The notes under the pieces were generated by a model. The model was not told where the DNA came from and made no database searches. It saw nothing but the letters and a program-made list of their open reading frames with translations. The position numbers were made by a program, and so were the translations under genes. DNA of 52,810 nt from Planctomycetaceae bacterium (lineage in GTDB: Bacteria > Planctomycetota > Planctomycetia > Planctomycetales > Planctomycetaceae), in assembly GCA_020426485.1 (NCBI GenBank), contig JAGQPY010000003.1, forward strand, positions 4,069 to 56,878, written 5' to 3'. Below are positions 17,265 to 24,997 of this stretch, piece after piece. How positions within the stretch are numbered: the stretch's first letter is position 1; every line of letters starts with the position of its first letter.

Positions 17265-17351
17265 CTGACAAAACCGGGACAGGCACCCATCCCGGCATGA
17301 TCTTCACTGGAGTTTCAACCCCGTGTGGGGAGCCAATTCCGGTTTTGTCAG
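17265..17351. repeat. Palindromic three-hairpin element (REP/MITE-like)
   Basis: CTGACAAAACCGG at 17265-17277 is the exact inverse of CCGGTTTTGTCAG at 17339-17351 (13 of 13 pairs), enclosing 61 bases. Inside are CCGGGA/TCCCGG (17274-17279 with 17290-17295), which competes with the outer stem, and CCCC-GTGT-GGGG (17319-17330). The whole can fold as a stem with inner hairpins. It sits between two unrelated transcription units. This is the form of REP or short non-autonomous transposon-like elements mobilised by tyrosine (Y1) transposases; none is encoded here. Confidence 0.65.
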
Positions 17352-17852
17352 CGGTGCTGAGTTCTGCTCCGTCACATACGCGGGAGCCACAAAGAATTCA
17401 TTGACTGGAGATGGTCAACGGACAGGTCAGGTTTGAAACTTTCCTGTGAGAATTCGTCATGCTCGTTGGGTGAACATTCCAGTCTGGTGATCTTCGTTTC
17501 AGGGGCATCTTTGAAGCAGTCTGTGTGCCAACTCTGATTCAAAGAGTGAAGTGATTGACAACCACTGGATTCGTTCGAGACCAACTTGCTGCGAGCCGAG
17601 AATGTAGAGCGTCCACTGCGTGTGCAAAAGGGTGAAAGTGTGTTTGTCAACAGAAACTTTCGGAGTTGGGAATGTTGTCTCGTTTCGCTCACCGTGGTTC
17701 GGCGGGTGTGCGACTTGTCGCGCTTGTGGTGGAACTGTGCTGTGATGACACATGGGTGGCACAGCCTGGCACATATGTGAGTCGATTCATGGAGCATCAG
17801 TTGCCAGCTTAAAACTCGAAGTCGTTGGGTTTCGCTGTGAGGGGAGAGCTTA
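17352..17852. other. Gene-free spacer
   Basis: Between the palindromic element and the next gene I see no supportable gene. The minus-strand open frame over most of this stretch has no ribosome site, an unlikely composition, and overlaps the start of the next real gene. The last 60 bases should hold the promoter and leader of the small membrane protein, whose ribosome site GAGGGGAGAG is clear. Confidence 0.4.
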
Positions 17853-18254
17853 ATGCCTTTGGAAAATCCGTACGCAACTGCTGAGTCGTCGGAAGAGCAC
17901 AACCCGCTGTCGGCAGCTTCTGTGACTCTTGCGCAAACTGCCCGGCAGATTTTTCTGGCATGGGAACGGCAGCGTCCTGTCTACAACGGCGTCGTCGCGA
18001 CGGTCGTGTGCACAATGTCGTTGCTGGATCTGCATCGCACGGTGGCATCGGTCCGGTTCTGGGTGTCCGTCATCATTGGTGGGGTGTTCGCGAACATCTG
18101 CTACCTCGCTGCGCCATTGCTGGAAACGTATGCGACGTGGCTTGGATATCGCGGATCGTTGTTGCGGACGGTTCTGTTCATCCTTGGAACACTACTGACT
18201 CTGGTGCTGGCGATGGCTGTCGTTGCGGCTCACATGCTGCCCGGCATGGACTAA
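17853..18254 (+). CDS. Hypothetical membrane protein, about three spans
   Basis: 133 residues. The ATG at 17853 is preceded by a strong ribosome site (GGGGAGAG, 6-7 nt away). The first ~45 residues are polar (ENPYATAESSEEHNPLS). Then come hydrophobic segments FWVSVIIGGVFANICYLAAP and LLRTVLFILGTLLTLVLAMA, and a weaker one around NGVVATVVCTMSLLDL. I do not recognise a family; small proteins starting NPYA(T/S) and ending in membrane helices are common in planctomycetes. It stands alone. Confidence 0.72.
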   Translation: MPLENPYATAESSEEHNPLSAASVTLAQTARQIFLAWERQRPVYNGVVATVVCTMSLLDLHRTVASVRFWVSVIIGGVFANICYLAAPLLETYATWLGYRGSLLRTVLFILGTLLTLVLAMAVVAAHMLPGMD

Positions 18255-18467
18255 ACTTCTGCGGTTCCCTCCGACTGGTGTAGTGTCGTGTCGCCAAGAT
18301 GTCAGGTGCTGTGAATGCGGAACCCATTCGTTTCGGATTGCAAGGTTGCCGCGAGAAGTCCTGTCCTCTGTGCCCCGGCCCGGAGTGAAGCGAGCGGTGG
18401 TCAGGGTGGCAGCGTCTGGTCGCGCGGGGCCGAAGGGGGAAGTGGATCGCCGGACTGATTTCTGCGA

Positions 18468-19502
18468 CTACAGCCTTCGGAGGCCATCTTCCGTCATCGG
18501 AGTGGGAATCTGTCGATCGACTGCATCAATGCGACTTATGGTTTCATCATCAAGGATCAGATCGCGAGCGGCTAGGCTTTCCTGAAGCTGCTTTACCGAT
18601 GTTGCTCCAATGATCGTGCTGGCGACAAAGTCATGCTGGCGACTCCACGCAATTGCAAGAGCTGTGATTGAGACTCCGATGTCGGTTGCAATGGGGATCA
18701 GCTGTTCCACCGTTGCACGACTGCGATCGTTCAGAAACCGTTCCGACATTTTCTGTTGTCGTTCTCCCGCGTTGCGATACGCGGTGAAGCGTGCTCCTTC
18801 AGGAAAGCCGTTGTTGTATTTTCCCGTCAGGACTCCTCCGCCCAGCGGAGAGTAGGGCAACAGACTAACCTGTTCGCGACGACAGACCTGTGCCAGTTCG
18901 CTTTCGCATCGTCTGTTGATCAGGCTGAAATTGTTTTGCACCGTGTCGTAGCGACAGAGGTTTCTTTTTTCTGCTTCCCAAAGGCTTTTCATGACGCCCC
19001 AGCAGGTTTCGTTACTGCAGCCGATCGCTCGAACCTTGCCCTGCCTGATCAGAATTGTCAGTGCATCCAGCGTGTCTTCGTAGCGACCAAAGTGGTCGGG
19101 CCAGTGAGTTTGATAGAGATCGATGTAGTCAGTCTGGAGTCTCTTCAGGCTGCCTTCCACCGCCTTAATGATCTGCAGGCGATCAAGAGCTGTACGCCCA
19201 TAGCGAACCGGAGGTGTGAACCAACCGTGGCCGGGCCCCGTGACTTTTGTCGCAATGATGACAGCGTCGCGCGGCTTGGTCTTCAGCCATCGGCCGACGA
19301 TTTCTTCCGTCAGACCAAACTTCTCGGCGCTGGGCGGCACGGGATAGAGTTCTGCGGCGTCGTAGAAATCGATTCCGGCATCGAATGCGCAGTCCATGAT
19401 TCGGAACGCTTCGGCTTCGTCGCACTGGGTGCCGAATGTCATCGTGCCCATGCAGATGTCGGTTACCGAGATTCCACTTCCGCCGAGTCGTCGACGCTGC
19501 AT
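18468..19502 (-). CDS. Aldo/keto reductase
   Basis: 344 residues from ATG at 19502, which has AAGGA 10 nt upstream; an earlier in-frame start would add 10 residues. It is a single-domain NADPH-dependent oxidoreductase with an (alpha/beta)8 barrel: [20 protein letters not shown] at the N-terminus, the active-site region [14 protein letters not shown] (catalytic Asp and Tyr), [11 protein letters not shown] (Lys/His side of the site) and a C-terminal cofactor loop [12 protein letters not shown]. It resembles the YghZ/Tas/potassium-channel beta subunit group. The substrate is unknown. It stands alone on the minus strand. Confidence 0.9.
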   Translation of the reverse strand: MQRRRLGGSGISVTDICMGTMTFGTQCDEAEAFRIMDCAFDAGIDFYDAAELYPVPPSAEKFGLTEEIVGRWLKTKPRDAVIIATKVTGPGHGWFTPPVRYGRTALDRLQIIKAVEGSLKRLQTDYIDLYQTHWPDHFGRYEDTLDALTILIRQGKVRAIGCSNETCWGVMKSLWEAEKRNLCRYDTVQNNFSLINRRCESELAQVCRREQVSLLPYSPLGGGVLTGKYNNGFPEGARFTAYRNAGERQQKMSERFLNDRSRATVEQLIPIATDIGVSITALAIAWSRQHDFVASTIIGATSVKQLQESLAARDLILDDETISRIDAVDRQIPTPMTEDGLRRL

Positions 19503-20143
19503 GATGAGTTGTTCCTTATTGCGGTTCAGCAACGACCGCCATTCTGAATTTGGAAGAGGTTAACCAAAGACCGCTCAAACACTCTCCGACTGGTGCGCGT
19601 CGCAATGTTGTGGGGCAAAAATCGAAATGTTGTCAGGTTGAGCGTCAGGGAGTTTCGTTGCGGATGTGATTGAGCTGTACTGCGAGCAGAAAGGGTATTT
19701 CTCTTTGACCGTGTCGCCGGTACTCCGGTTGGCCGGTCGAAAGATTAGCAAAGAAACCGTGTTGACCGAACCCAATGCTCATTGTGAGGAAAACTGTTTG
19801 GGTATTTGTGAGGTTGTTGGCAGTGGTTGGGGCTCATTCGTGAATGTTGGCAGCGGCTGAGTTCATCGTTCAAAGGCGTCGAGACCGGCAGGATCTGTCT
19901 GAGTGCGCAGGCCGGGCATCAGATTCTGGACACGGAGATGTCAGGTTGATGACAGATTCGCTTCATGTGAATCGGGGGGAAATACGAGCGATCTGCGGTG
20001 GAGCTGGTCATTTACCGGACTTTTGACTTTCCTGGCCGATTTGGCACGCAGTTGGCGAAGGTCGAGATTCAACCGCGAAGAGTTCACAACGACGTGAATC
20101 CTTCCGAATTCTCTCACTCTCTCAACCCTCCGGAGACAGAACC
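19503..20143. other. Gene-free spacer between divergent genes
   Basis: About 640 bases between the divergent aldo/keto reductase and secreted-protein genes. Open frames present are short and without ribosome sites. The only regulatory-looking signal is a possible sigma-54 motif at 20042-20056. No RNA gene or clear repeat was seen. Confidence 0.4.
20042..20056 (+). promoter_or_regulatory. Possible sigma-54 promoter
   Basis: TTGGCACGCAGTTGGC starting at 20041 has the GG-N10-GC core of -24/-12 promoters and a full TTGGCACG -24 half, but the -12 half is TGGC instead of TTGC. It lies about 90 bases before the secreted protein gene at 20144. This is motif reading only, and such matches arise by chance. 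Confidence 0.25.
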
Positions 20144-20785
20144 ATGATGATTCAGCGAACACTCCTGCTTGGCCTGGCGAGCTTCATGACAATTCACACT
20201 GCGAACGCTCAATGCAGTCGTTCAGCGCGGACCGTGACTTTGCGACCGCAGCATGGGCATTCGGTGGCCTATCCGGACCCCGTGTATCCGATCACGGCCA
20301 GTACCTGTCCTCTGGCCGGGACCAGGCATACGGTCGAGCTGCCGCCGGAGCCCGCTGCTGTTGTTCCCGGAAGCTATGGGCATGTTGACGAACTGGCTCA
20401 GCGACTTGAGATCCTGATGAACGAAGTCTGTCTGGATATGTATTACAACTATTCACACAATCCGGAGTTTCGGGAGACGTACAGTGAGGCATACAGCCTG
20501 TTCCTGACGGCGCAATATATCCACGCGATGGAGCACCATTATGATCGTGCTGCGATTCAGCGCCAGCTGGGCGGTGCGGATGCACTCTTTCACCACGTCG
20601 AAGACGACGTTGCCGGCTGGACCAGAATTCCCCGTCGTCAGATCGGAACGTTGGGGCTGCGAACGAAGATGAAACTGGCCGAAGAGACTCTGCACCATCT
20701 GATGGAATATGTCGGTGTGTCCGCAACGGCGGCTGTTGCTCAACCGCCTGCTCCCGGAGCAATCGCCTTCGCACCAGCACCATAG
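20144..20785 (+). CDS. Secreted hypothetical protein
   Basis: 213 residues, ATG at 20144 with GGAG about 10 nt upstream. A signal peptide (QRTLLLGLASFMTIHTANAQ) is followed by a Pro/His-rich linker. A helical domain of ~110 residues comes next, with HVDELAQRLEILMNEVCLDM, a YYNYSHNPEFRETY segment and a His-rich AMEHHYDRAAI. The C-terminus is Ala/Pro-rich. I recognise no family. The spacing of His and Tyr along helices could bind a metal or cofactor, but this is speculation. Similar small exported helical proteins are frequent in planctomycetes. A strong terminator follows. Confidence 0.75.
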   Translation: MMIQRTLLLGLASFMTIHTANAQCSRSARTVTLRPQHGHSVAYPDPVYPITASTCPLAGTRHTVELPPEPAAVVPGSYGHVDELAQRLEILMNEVCLDMYYNYSHNPEFRETYSEAYSLFLTAQYIHAMEHHYDRAAIQRQLGGADALFHHVEDDVAGWTRIPRRQIGTLGLRTKMKLAEETLHHLMEYVGVSATAAVAQPPAPGAIAFAPAP

Positions 20786-20856
20786 AGCGACCGTCCGGCA
20801 GACCTTCGGCCTTCAAGCCGGCGGGGTGTCTGTTTCATGCCATGACCGAAATGATG

Positions 20857-20891
20857 AAAAGCCCGGGCGCTGTCTACGTCCCGGGCTTTTT
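20857..20891. terminator. Bidirectional intrinsic terminator
   Basis: GCCCGGG (20861-20867) pairs with CCCGGGC (20880-20886) around a 12-base loop. It is flanked by AAAA on the left and TTTTT on the right. It lies between two converging genes (ending at 20785 and 20924) and can stop transcription from both sides. Confidence 0.85.
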
Positions 20892-20923
20892 GCAGAGAAT
20901 GTCGTGTCTGCTGAATGGCGAAC

Positions 20924-21256
20924 TCAGGATCGCGACTGTTCAATGATTCTTCGAACCGGTCCGGAGAATCGACTGAGTTCATCGTCGTCGACGCTGGTGT
21001 TGCCTCCAATCACCAGTTGAGCCAGAAGACTGTCCGGCAATCGATCGCGTTCAGCGCGTGAAAGTTTAATATGAGACCCAATCGCCAGGTTCGCCAACAG
21101 GCTTGCGGGCATCATTTGTCGTTCATGGTCGGTCAGGGTGAGATAGCCACCGATGGCCAGCTGTGACAACAACGCTGGTGTCAGGTAGGACCGCTCGACA
21201 TCTGTGAGCTTCTCACCGTCCAGGGCTTTCATGGCGATCAGATTTGGATTTGTCAT
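20924..21256 (-). CDS. Small protein made of three 24-residue repeats, unknown function
   Basis: 110 residues. Residues 17-40, 41-64 and 65-88 are three equal 24-residue units following the pattern L-(T/S)-x-x-E-R-x-x-(L/M)-x-(P)-x-x-L-L-(A/S)-x-L-x-I-G-(G/S). Examples are ERSYLTPALLSQLAIGG, ERQMMPASLLANLAIGS and ERDRLPDSLLAQLVIGG. A partial unit follows (89-106). Each unit should form two short helices, so the whole is probably a small alpha solenoid. There is no signal peptide or membrane segment, so it is likely cytoplasmic. I know of no named family that matches; it may be confined to planctomycetes. It shares the strand of the RNA methyltransferase gene, 252 bases away, but is not tightly linked. 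Confidence 0.75.
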   Translation of the reverse strand: MTNPNLIAMKALDGEKLTDVERSYLTPALLSQLAIGGYLTLTDHERQMMPASLLANLAIGSHIKLSRAERDRLPDSLLAQLVIGGNTSVDDDELSRFSGPVRRIIEQSRS

Positions 21257-21508
21257 TCTTAAAAATTCCGGACGTCAGTGTCTGGCAGATGGTTCGGTTG
21301 TGGCGGTTGAGATAACTGTCTGGGAACAGGTCGCGGTTCCACCCGAAGGATACGGCTTTGGGCAGACGCCAACTTGGGGAAAACCTGACATCTTTTTGAG
21401 TTTTCTGAGAAAACTCGAAATTGAATGGCATGGGTTATGTACTCGGAGGGAGCACAGCGCCGACCGTTGACCCCTTTCCCGCAAAGGCCGACGTCTTGCC
21501 GGTGAATG

Positions 21509-22870
21509 TTAAGATTTGGATTTCCCGGACGTCTTTGTGGTGTCTTTCAGTGACGGAGTGACATCCACCATTAACCGATCCTGAACGACCGCACAGTCTG
21601 CGACGAAGGTTGCGAAGGGATCCGATGGGATAAGTGTCGGCGCGGAGTCCGTTCGGGCTTCAGTTTCGGCCACCGAGACTTCCTGTTTCGGTGATTCCGC
21701 CTCGCTTTGTGTCTGCGGGGAATTCGGATCAGATTGATCGACAGGAGGCCGTGGCCCGGGATACTGATAGAACTGGCATTCCAGGCGCCCGTTGTAAAGT
21801 TTGCGTCGTCGGAGTGCCTTCTGGCCGTAATTTCGTTCGAAGCCGCGATGAGACGTCAGGACATAGACGCCCCAACTGTCCAGTCGTGCAAACACGCTTC
21901 CCATAACGCGATAGACGGCTTTGACTTCTTCGTCCGTGCCTAATCGTTCTCCGTAAGGAGGATTTGTGATGACGCAGCCATATTTTAAGTTGGATCTCAG
22001 TTCGCTGACTTCCTGACAGGAGAAGCGAATACTTCCGGCGACACCGGCATCGGTTGCTCCTCGTTGAGCGAGCCGAATGGCTTGCGGGTCATGATCAGAG
22101 GCCAGAATCGGGCCCGTCATATCTCGCTTCCGAAGGTCTCGGGCTTCCGTGCGGACATCTTTCCAGATGCTTCGATCGAACCAGTTCCAGTCTTCGGCGG
22201 CAAATGATCGACTTAAACCCGGAGCGATGTTCCTGCCAATCAGCGCCGCTTCAATGGGGATGGTTCCACTGCCGCAGAAGGGATCAAGCAGCGGGCGATC
22301 CGGATTCCAGTAGCTAAGCTGGATCAGCCCGGCCGCCATTGTTTCTCGAAGCGGAGCCGCGCCGACGACTTCGCGGTAGCCTCGCTTGTGGAGCCCGACG
22401 CCGGTCGTATCCATCGTGATGGTGGCGATGTCGCGATTCAACGACACATCGATCGCGAACTCCGCACCGGATTCATCGAATCGGAATCGGTTGTGAGTCT
22501 TTTTCAGGGCCTCGACGATGGCTTTCTTGGAGACCGCCTGAACTCTTGGGACGGCATGAAGTCGTGAGCGAAGGCTTCGGCCGGTCACCGGGAATTTTGC
22601 GTCAACGGGCAATAATTCCGACCAGGGGAGCAGTGCGATCTGGTCAAACAGGGCTCCGAAATCCGGGGCAGGGAATTCCCCAACACGAATCAGGATGCGA
22701 TCTGCTGTCCTCAGCCAGAGGTTGCTCCGGGCAATGTCCCGCACATCGCCGGAAAAATGCACACGACCGTCAAGAACTCGGCAATCCTGATAGCCCAGAG
22801 CCTGAAGTTCTCGCGCGACGACGTTTTCGAGGCCGAATGTTGAGGTGGCTATCAGGTCGAAGCGCCGCAT
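21509..22870 (-). CDS. THUMP-domain class I RNA methyltransferase (RlmL/RlmK N-half type)
   Basis: 453 residues from ATG at 22870; the open frame extends 70 codons upstream but those residues are unlike the family. MRRFDLIATSTFGLENVVAR opens the THUMP RNA-binding region (about 1-160). The methyltransferase domain then has LLDPFCGSGTIPIEAAL (SAM site), ASDHDPQAIRLA and the N-P-P-Y catalytic motif in VITNPPYGERLG. This matches the 23S rRNA G2445 methyltransferase RlmL / YpsC group, which methylates N2 of guanine. The RlmK half present in E. coli is absent. The last ~80 residues are a Ser/Pro/Glu-rich tail of unknown role. Confidence 0.88.
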   Translation of the reverse strand: MRRFDLIATSTFGLENVVARELQALGYQDCRVLDGRVHFSGDVRDIARSNLWLRTADRILIRVGEFPAPDFGALFDQIALLPWSELLPVDAKFPVTGRSLRSRLHAVPRVQAVSKKAIVEALKKTHNRFRFDESGAEFAIDVSLNRDIATITMDTTGVGLHKRGYREVVGAAPLRETMAAGLIQLSYWNPDRPLLDPFCGSGTIPIEAALIGRNIAPGLSRSFAAEDWNWFDRSIWKDVRTEARDLRKRDMTGPILASDHDPQAIRLAQRGATDAGVAGSIRFSCQEVSELRSNLKYGCVITNPPYGERLGTDEEVKAVYRVMGSVFARLDSWGVYVLTSHRGFERNYGQKALRRRKLYNGRLECQFYQYPGPRPPVDQSDPNSPQTQSEAESPKQEVSVAETEARTDSAPTLIPSDPFATFVADCAVVQDRLMVDVTPSLKDTTKTSGKSKS

Positions 22871-23296
22871 GGATGGTCGTGTTCCGTCGGTCAGTCCCTG
22901 ACAGTGAAGGTTGCCGGGGACAGGAAATGGCTGAAAAATGCCGCGAAGTCTGAACGCATTGAGTGAAAACGGAGGCCGGTGAAATCCTGGTTCAGTTACT
23001 GGTGATCCATCTGGATGGGGTTCTGTGCCTAACCACGGCAGGCTACCCATGTCGCAGATAACGGGCAACTGCCAAATCACTTTTACAGAATGTCACGGGC
23101 AGATCAGGTTCTTTCGTGAAGGAACGAGTCAGCCGCGCTTTCTTTCGGATCGGGGGGCCAGTAAGATTTTCCCGGGATTATCCTTTGTTGTGCAAAACAT
23201 TCCTGCTGGTTTCTGTCGAATCTCCATTCCGGCGATCCAATCCAGCACAATTGATATCGCTCTTGGTCGGTTTGCCTTCTGAAAGGTCATTAAAGT

Positions 23297-23665
23297 ATGC
23301 AGGTTGCGATTACCTGCCGTCACGGCAGTATTAGTCAGGAATTGCGTGAGTACATCACACGGAAGTCCGAAAAGGTCGTCCGATATCTGGGGGAAGTGAG
23401 CGAAATCGACGTCACGATTGAGTTCGAAGGCGAACGAGCGACGGTCGAAATGCTGGTGGAGATTGAAGGATATCACACCATTGTGGCCCACGTCGAAGGC
23501 GAGGATGCCGGAGCAACTTTCGACCGAACGCTGGCGAAAATGGAGCATCAGGTTCATCGATATAAAGAGAAGAAGCGGGATCACCGACGTGATAAAGGCG
23601 TCGGCGAAATTGCTCGAATGGCAGAAGAAAGTGCCGAGAACGCTGCTGAAACATCAGAAGAATAG
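23297..23665 (+). CDS. hpf: Ribosome hibernation promoting factor (short HPF/RaiA, S30AE domain)
   Basis: 122 residues. MQVAITCRHGSISQELREYI begins the S30AE fold, followed by GEVSEIDVTIEFEG and EDAGATFDRTLAKMEHQVHR, with basic residues that bind 16S rRNA. It stops after a charged tail, so it is the short form without the dimerising C-terminal domain of long HPF. It binds the decoding centre of idle ribosomes and stabilises them in stationary phase. It sits just upstream of ptsN, HPr and ptsI, an arrangement like that around rpoN in proteobacteria. Confidence 0.92.
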   Translation: MQVAITCRHGSISQELREYITRKSEKVVRYLGEVSEIDVTIEFEGERATVEMLVEIEGYHTIVAHVEGEDAGATFDRTLAKMEHQVHRYKEKKRDHRRDKGVGEIARMAEESAENAAETSEE

Positions 23666-23786
23666 CTGCTCCTGACAAATCGCAGGTCATGATGGCCTGA
23701 TCGCCGCCTCGTGAATCGGGCGTTTATGTTCTTCGCCCGAAAGCTCCGAAAACACTGGTTGAAAACATCTGTAAGGCAATAGAACG

Positions 23787-24263
23787 ATGAAGTTGACTGA
23801 TTTTGTTGTGAAGCAGGCCATCATTCCTGACCTGAAAGCAACGACCAAAGAGACCGTCATTCGAGAGATGGTCAGCAGTCTGAAAAACTCGGGTAATATC
23901 AAAGCGGAAGACGAAGATGCGGTCGTAGCCGCAATTCTGAAGCGGGAAGAACTTGGGTCGACAGGCATTGGCAACGGTGTGGCGGTACCTCATACGAAGC
24001 ATCCGTCGGTTGAGGAGTTGATTGCAACGGTTGCGATTTCACGCGGAGGGGTTGATTTCGCAAGCCTCGACGGCGAGGACGTGTTTATTTTGTTTCTGCT
24101 TGTGTCGCCTCCGGATCGGCCGGGTGACCATCTGCGGGGGCTGGAGAATATCTCGCGACACCTGCGCAGTCAGGACTTCTGCAACTTTCTCAAACAGTCC
24201 ACAACGGAAAAAGATATCTGGGAACTGCTGTCGGAAGCCGACAGCAGTGAAGATGAGGCATAG
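23787..24263 (+). CDS. ptsN: PTS EIIA domain protein (PtsN, EIIA-Ntr type)
   Basis: 158 residues covering one EIIA domain of the fructose/mannitol class. The phosphorylated His is His69 in [11 protein letters not shown], with the standard GIGNG before it. A later [20 protein letters not shown] loop carries the second active-site His. It accepts phosphate from HPr. The absence of EIIB and EIIC genes nearby favours a regulatory rather than transport role, as for PtsN of proteobacteria, which links nitrogen and potassium status. It lies 121 bases after hpf and 155 before HPr. The C-terminus is acidic. Confidence 0.9.
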   Translation: MKLTDFVVKQAIIPDLKATTKETVIREMVSSLKNSGNIKAEDEDAVVAAILKREELGSTGIGNGVAVPHTKHPSVEELIATVAISRGGVDFASLDGEDVFILFLLVSPPDRPGDHLRGLENISRHLRSQDFCNFLKQSTTEKDIWELLSEADSSEDEA

Positions 24264-24418
24264 TCGCAGGCCGCTGATGTCTCCGGTGGATGCAATCTGT
24301 CTGTGACGGCCATCGTCCTCTGCAGATCGGGCATCAGGAAGAGGCAACGGGTGAATGAATTCTCCCAAGGCGGTTGAGTCGTTCGACATCGGAAGTTCCG
24401 TTCTTCGGGAGTGTCGGC

Positions 24419-24709
24419 ATGGGTGATGATTCAAGTTTCAATGGCGACTCCGTGCGAAGATCCGTTCGGCTGGAATGCGCCAATGGACTGCATTTGACAC
24501 CCATTACGGCCCTTGTGAAGAAAGCCTCCGAATTCGGGGCCGACATCCGGATTCGCTTCGACGGAAAAATGGCCAATGCCAAGTCGGCCATGGACCTGAT
24601 GCTGCTCGGAGCTACGTTCGGTGCCGAACTGGATGTCGAGGTGACCGGCGATGACGCTCTGCCTGCCATGGAGGCCATTGCATCCGTTCTTGCTGAAAAG
24701 CGAGATTGA
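24419..24709 (+). CDS. HPr-family phosphocarrier with altered active-site motif
   Basis: 96 residues from ATG at 24419, chosen because GGGAG lies 8 nt upstream; an in-frame TTG at 24374 is less likely. The HPr fold is clear: NGLHLTPITALVKKASEF, then ADIRIRFDGKMANAKSAMDL and GAELDVEVTGDDA. His25 is the phosphorylation site. In most HPr the site reads GLHARP or GLHTRP; here Arg is replaced by Thr27 (GLHLTP), so the residue that normally steadies the phosphohistidine is missing. The Ser56 site in AKSAMDL, the place phosphorylated by HprK in other bacteria, is kept. It should carry phosphate between EI (downstream) and PtsN (upstream). Confidence 0.88.
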   Translation: MGDDSSFNGDSVRRSVRLECANGLHLTPITALVKKASEFGADIRIRFDGKMANAKSAMDLMLLGATFGAELDVEVTGDDALPAMEAIASVLAEKRD

Positions 24710-24744
24710 ACGGCCGCTCTTCAGGGGCTTGCGACGTTCAATCC
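24705..24744 (+). other. Hairpin spanning the HPr stop codon
   Basis: GATTGAACG (24705-24713) and CGTTCAATC (24736-24744) are exact inverse repeats separated by 22 bases. The left arm includes the HPr stop codon. No T-run follows, so it is not a standard terminator. It could protect the message end or weaken reading into ptsI. Confidence 0.4.
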
Positions 24745-24997
24745 GCCGCAGCCCGGCCTGATTCTCTGATCGCCCGGCGATTGTGGTGTCTGAGGCTCAT
24801 TTGACCGCTTGGTCGACATTTGCGGTGTTCGGTGGGTACACTTCCGGACCATGGATCTACGGTGAGGCCCCGGCGAAGGCAACGATTTTCTGACAAAGTT
24901 GGATTGTCGTGCCTTGTTATCAGATGACATCGCGTCCGGTTGATTCGTGCGTCACGCGAGAGTTCGTTCGCAAAAGAAAGCTGGTTAGTCAAAGGAT

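Noticed and set aside
17372-17902. Minus-strand open frame of 176 codons
   Set aside because: No family features, no ribosome site, and it overlaps the start of the well-supported membrane protein gene on the other strand.
22871-23080. Upstream 70-residue extension of the RNA methyltransferase
   Set aside because: The THUMP-type N-terminus begins at 22870; the upstream part is Pro-rich and unlike any homologous start.
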